Positions 30,366 to 31,332 of a stretch of DNA of 31,332 bases are shown one piece after another. A program made the position numbers and the translations under genes. The stretch comes from a virus. The stretch spans positions 1-31,332 of IMG/VR virus record IMGVR_UViG_3300017735_000057, one strand, 5' to 3'. How positions within the stretch are numbered: the first letter of the stretch is position 1; each line of letters starts with the position of its first letter. Below the pieces are notes generated by a model that worked only from the letters and a program-made list of their open reading frames with translations, was not told the DNA's origin and did no database searches.

Positions 30366-31259
30366 ATGGAAACACAAGTTAAAGAAACACAGGTATACAA
30401 TAAAGTTTATAATACAGCAATAAGGTCAACAAATTTAAAGGTTGCATTAGTTTATGTAACACCTAAAATTGCAAAGGAGTATTTAAAAGGAAATTTAAAC
30501 AATAGAAAAATATCAAAGAGAACAGTTAAGTTTTTAGCTGATCAAATGAAATATAATTTATTTAAAGAAAATGGCGAAAGTATTGTATTTGACGAAAATG
30601 GAAATTTAAATGACGGTCAGCATAGATTACATGCAATTATTGAGTCTGGAAAATCTTTTTACATTGTAGTTGTTAAAGGAGTTAAACCATTAACTATGGC
30701 AACTTATGATACAGGTAAAAACAGAAGTGCTGCAGATGTTTTAAGTTTAAACGGTTACAATTCTTCAACAAGATTATCTGCATTTATTAGAAACATAGAC
30801 AAGTATACAATTCAAAAAAGAAAGTCTGCTAATAGTGGTGGGTACAATAGATCAGAAACATTAACAAACCAACAAATATTAGATTATTGTATTTTAAACT
30901 ATAAATGGTTAAATGAAATAATAATAAATGTAAGAAGTATTTATGCAAAACAAAATACAAAAGTTTTATCAATTACAAACTTATCATTAATTGCATATTT
31001 AATTGGTGGAAAAAAACCGAGCAAAAAAGTATATGATTTCATAAAAAATATTTATGGAATAATTAAGGAAGAAAACAGTGCAACAAGTTATCTTTATACT
31101 AAATTTTATAATGCTAAAATTAATAAAGAGCCACTAAATTTTTATTGGACATTAGGAATGGCAATTAAAGCCTGGAATTTTTATCTAGACGGCAACCCTG
31201 CTGTGCGATATTATAAATTCAATACACAAGAGAAATTACCAAAAATAAATATTAACTAA
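30366..31259 (+). CDS. ParB-like (DGQHRLHA) protein
   Basis: 297 residues. ParB/Srx-type N-domain: KRTVKFLADQMKYNLF (51-66), ESIVFDENGNLNDGQHRLHA (71-90), VVVKGVKPLTMATYDTG (101-117) and NRSAADVL (119-126). The DGQHRLHA box corresponds to the GxxRxxA nucleotide-binding motif. A helical C-terminal part follows with LSITNLSLIAYLIGGKKPSK. Proteins with this core are common beside ssDNA-binding genes in phages; a replication/recombination or host-takeover role has been guessed but I know of no proof. It starts three bases after the previous stop. Confidence 0.75.
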   Translation: METQVKETQVYNKVYNTAIRSTNLKVALVYVTPKIAKEYLKGNLNNRKISKRTVKFLADQMKYNLFKENGESIVFDENGNLNDGQHRLHAIIESGKSFYIVVVKGVKPLTMATYDTGKNRSAADVLSLNGYNSSTRLSAFIRNIDKYTIQKRKSANSGGYNRSETLTNQQILDYCILNYKWLNEIIINVRSIYAKQNTKVLSITNLSLIAYLIGGKKPSKKVYDFIKNIYGIIKEENSATSYLYTKFYNAKINKEPLNFYWTLGMAIKAWNFYLDGNPAVRYYKFNTQEKLPKININ

Positions 31260-31271
31260 ATTTAAATAAAT

Positions 31272-31332
31272 ATGAGTACATTAATTACAGGATCTATTCG
31301 AGTAGACAAATTACCAAAAGAAAAATTTATAA
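31272..31332 (+). CDS. N-terminal start of an SSB-like protein (3' truncated)
   Basis: The last 61 bases open a gene: MSTLITGSIRVDKLPKEKFI, then cut by the window edge. An ITGSIxxxKxPKEKxI start is what I recall for small SSB-like proteins in flavobacterial phages whose C-terminus ends DLPF. The window begins with such an end (1-63). Direct joining would put the two in different frames, so sequence is missing between them. Inference from two short pieces. Confidence 0.55.
   Translation, partial: MSTLITGSIRVDKLPKEKFI

Noticed and set aside
1-31332. Direct circular closure by joining base 31332 to base 1
   Set aside because: The last gene leaves one base after 20 codons, while the first fragment's frame starts at base 1, so the join would be out of frame and give a protein far too short for an SSB.
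1-31332. tRNA genes, integrase, repressor or attachment sites
   Set aside because: I found no cloverleaf-like sequence with conserved tRNA arms, no recombinase motifs and no divergent regulator pair; a tRNAscan run would be needed to exclude tRNAs formally.

Overview
The window is a tightly packed, AT-rich stretch in which every supported gene lies on the + strand. It reads as most of the genome of a tailed dsDNA phage with siphovirus morphology: HK97-like capsid, portal, tape measure, tail tube and tail chaperone, with no sheath gene seen. The host is most likely a Flavobacteriia/Bacteroidetes bacterium. Grounds for the host are: promoters with the Bacteroidetes form TTTG-N19/20-TAnnTTTG, A/C-rich leaders (AAACAAAACAAAATG) in place of Shine-Dalgarno sites, and small-protein families that I recognise from flavobacterial phages. 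No integrase, repressor or lysogeny module is visible, so it looks lytic.

Layout. (1) 1-4795, DNA metabolism: the tail end of an SSB-like protein, a RecA/RepA-type ATPase, a sigma-like protein, two PD-(D/E)XK nuclease candidates, a 5'-3' exonuclease, a free-standing DnaA domain IV protein and several tiny genes. (2) 4823-8363: a ParB-like protein, two related DxD glycosyltransferases and the terminase subunits. (3) 8382-9636: a self-contained unit of seven tiny unknown genes with its own promoter and terminator. (4) 9686-16959, tail: a chaperone gene with a probable programmed -1 frameshift, neck/tail proteins, tail-tip protein and tape measure. (5) 16994-19989: XkdF-like prohead protease, scaffold, major capsid protein and tail tube. 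(6) 20086-26994: portal with a long C-terminal extension, connector, a 1193-residue repeat-built fibre and a small fibre-associated protein. (7) 27037-29018: lysis genes (M15 peptidase and two membrane proteins). (8) 29167-31332: NinG-like nuclease, a small recombination-type protein, a ParB-like protein and the start of an SSB-like gene.

The first 63 bases end in a typical SSB tail (...DLPF) and the last 61 bases begin an SSB-like protein. The window is therefore probably a circular or circularly permuted genome opened inside one gene, with a few hundred bases missing.

The most interesting signals are these. A repeated ACGTTATAT-ATG element precedes five transcription units, in a genome that encodes its own sigma-like protein. 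Two nearly identical ~50-bp host-type promoters lie 5.8 kb apart. A chaperone frameshift sits at a T10 run. A promoter-terminator-promoter nest at 29680-29795 could make a ~50-nt RNA. A ParB plus paired-glycosyltransferase cassette may act on DNA. An isolated unit of seven tiny genes has no known role. The fibre gene contains a G8 tract.
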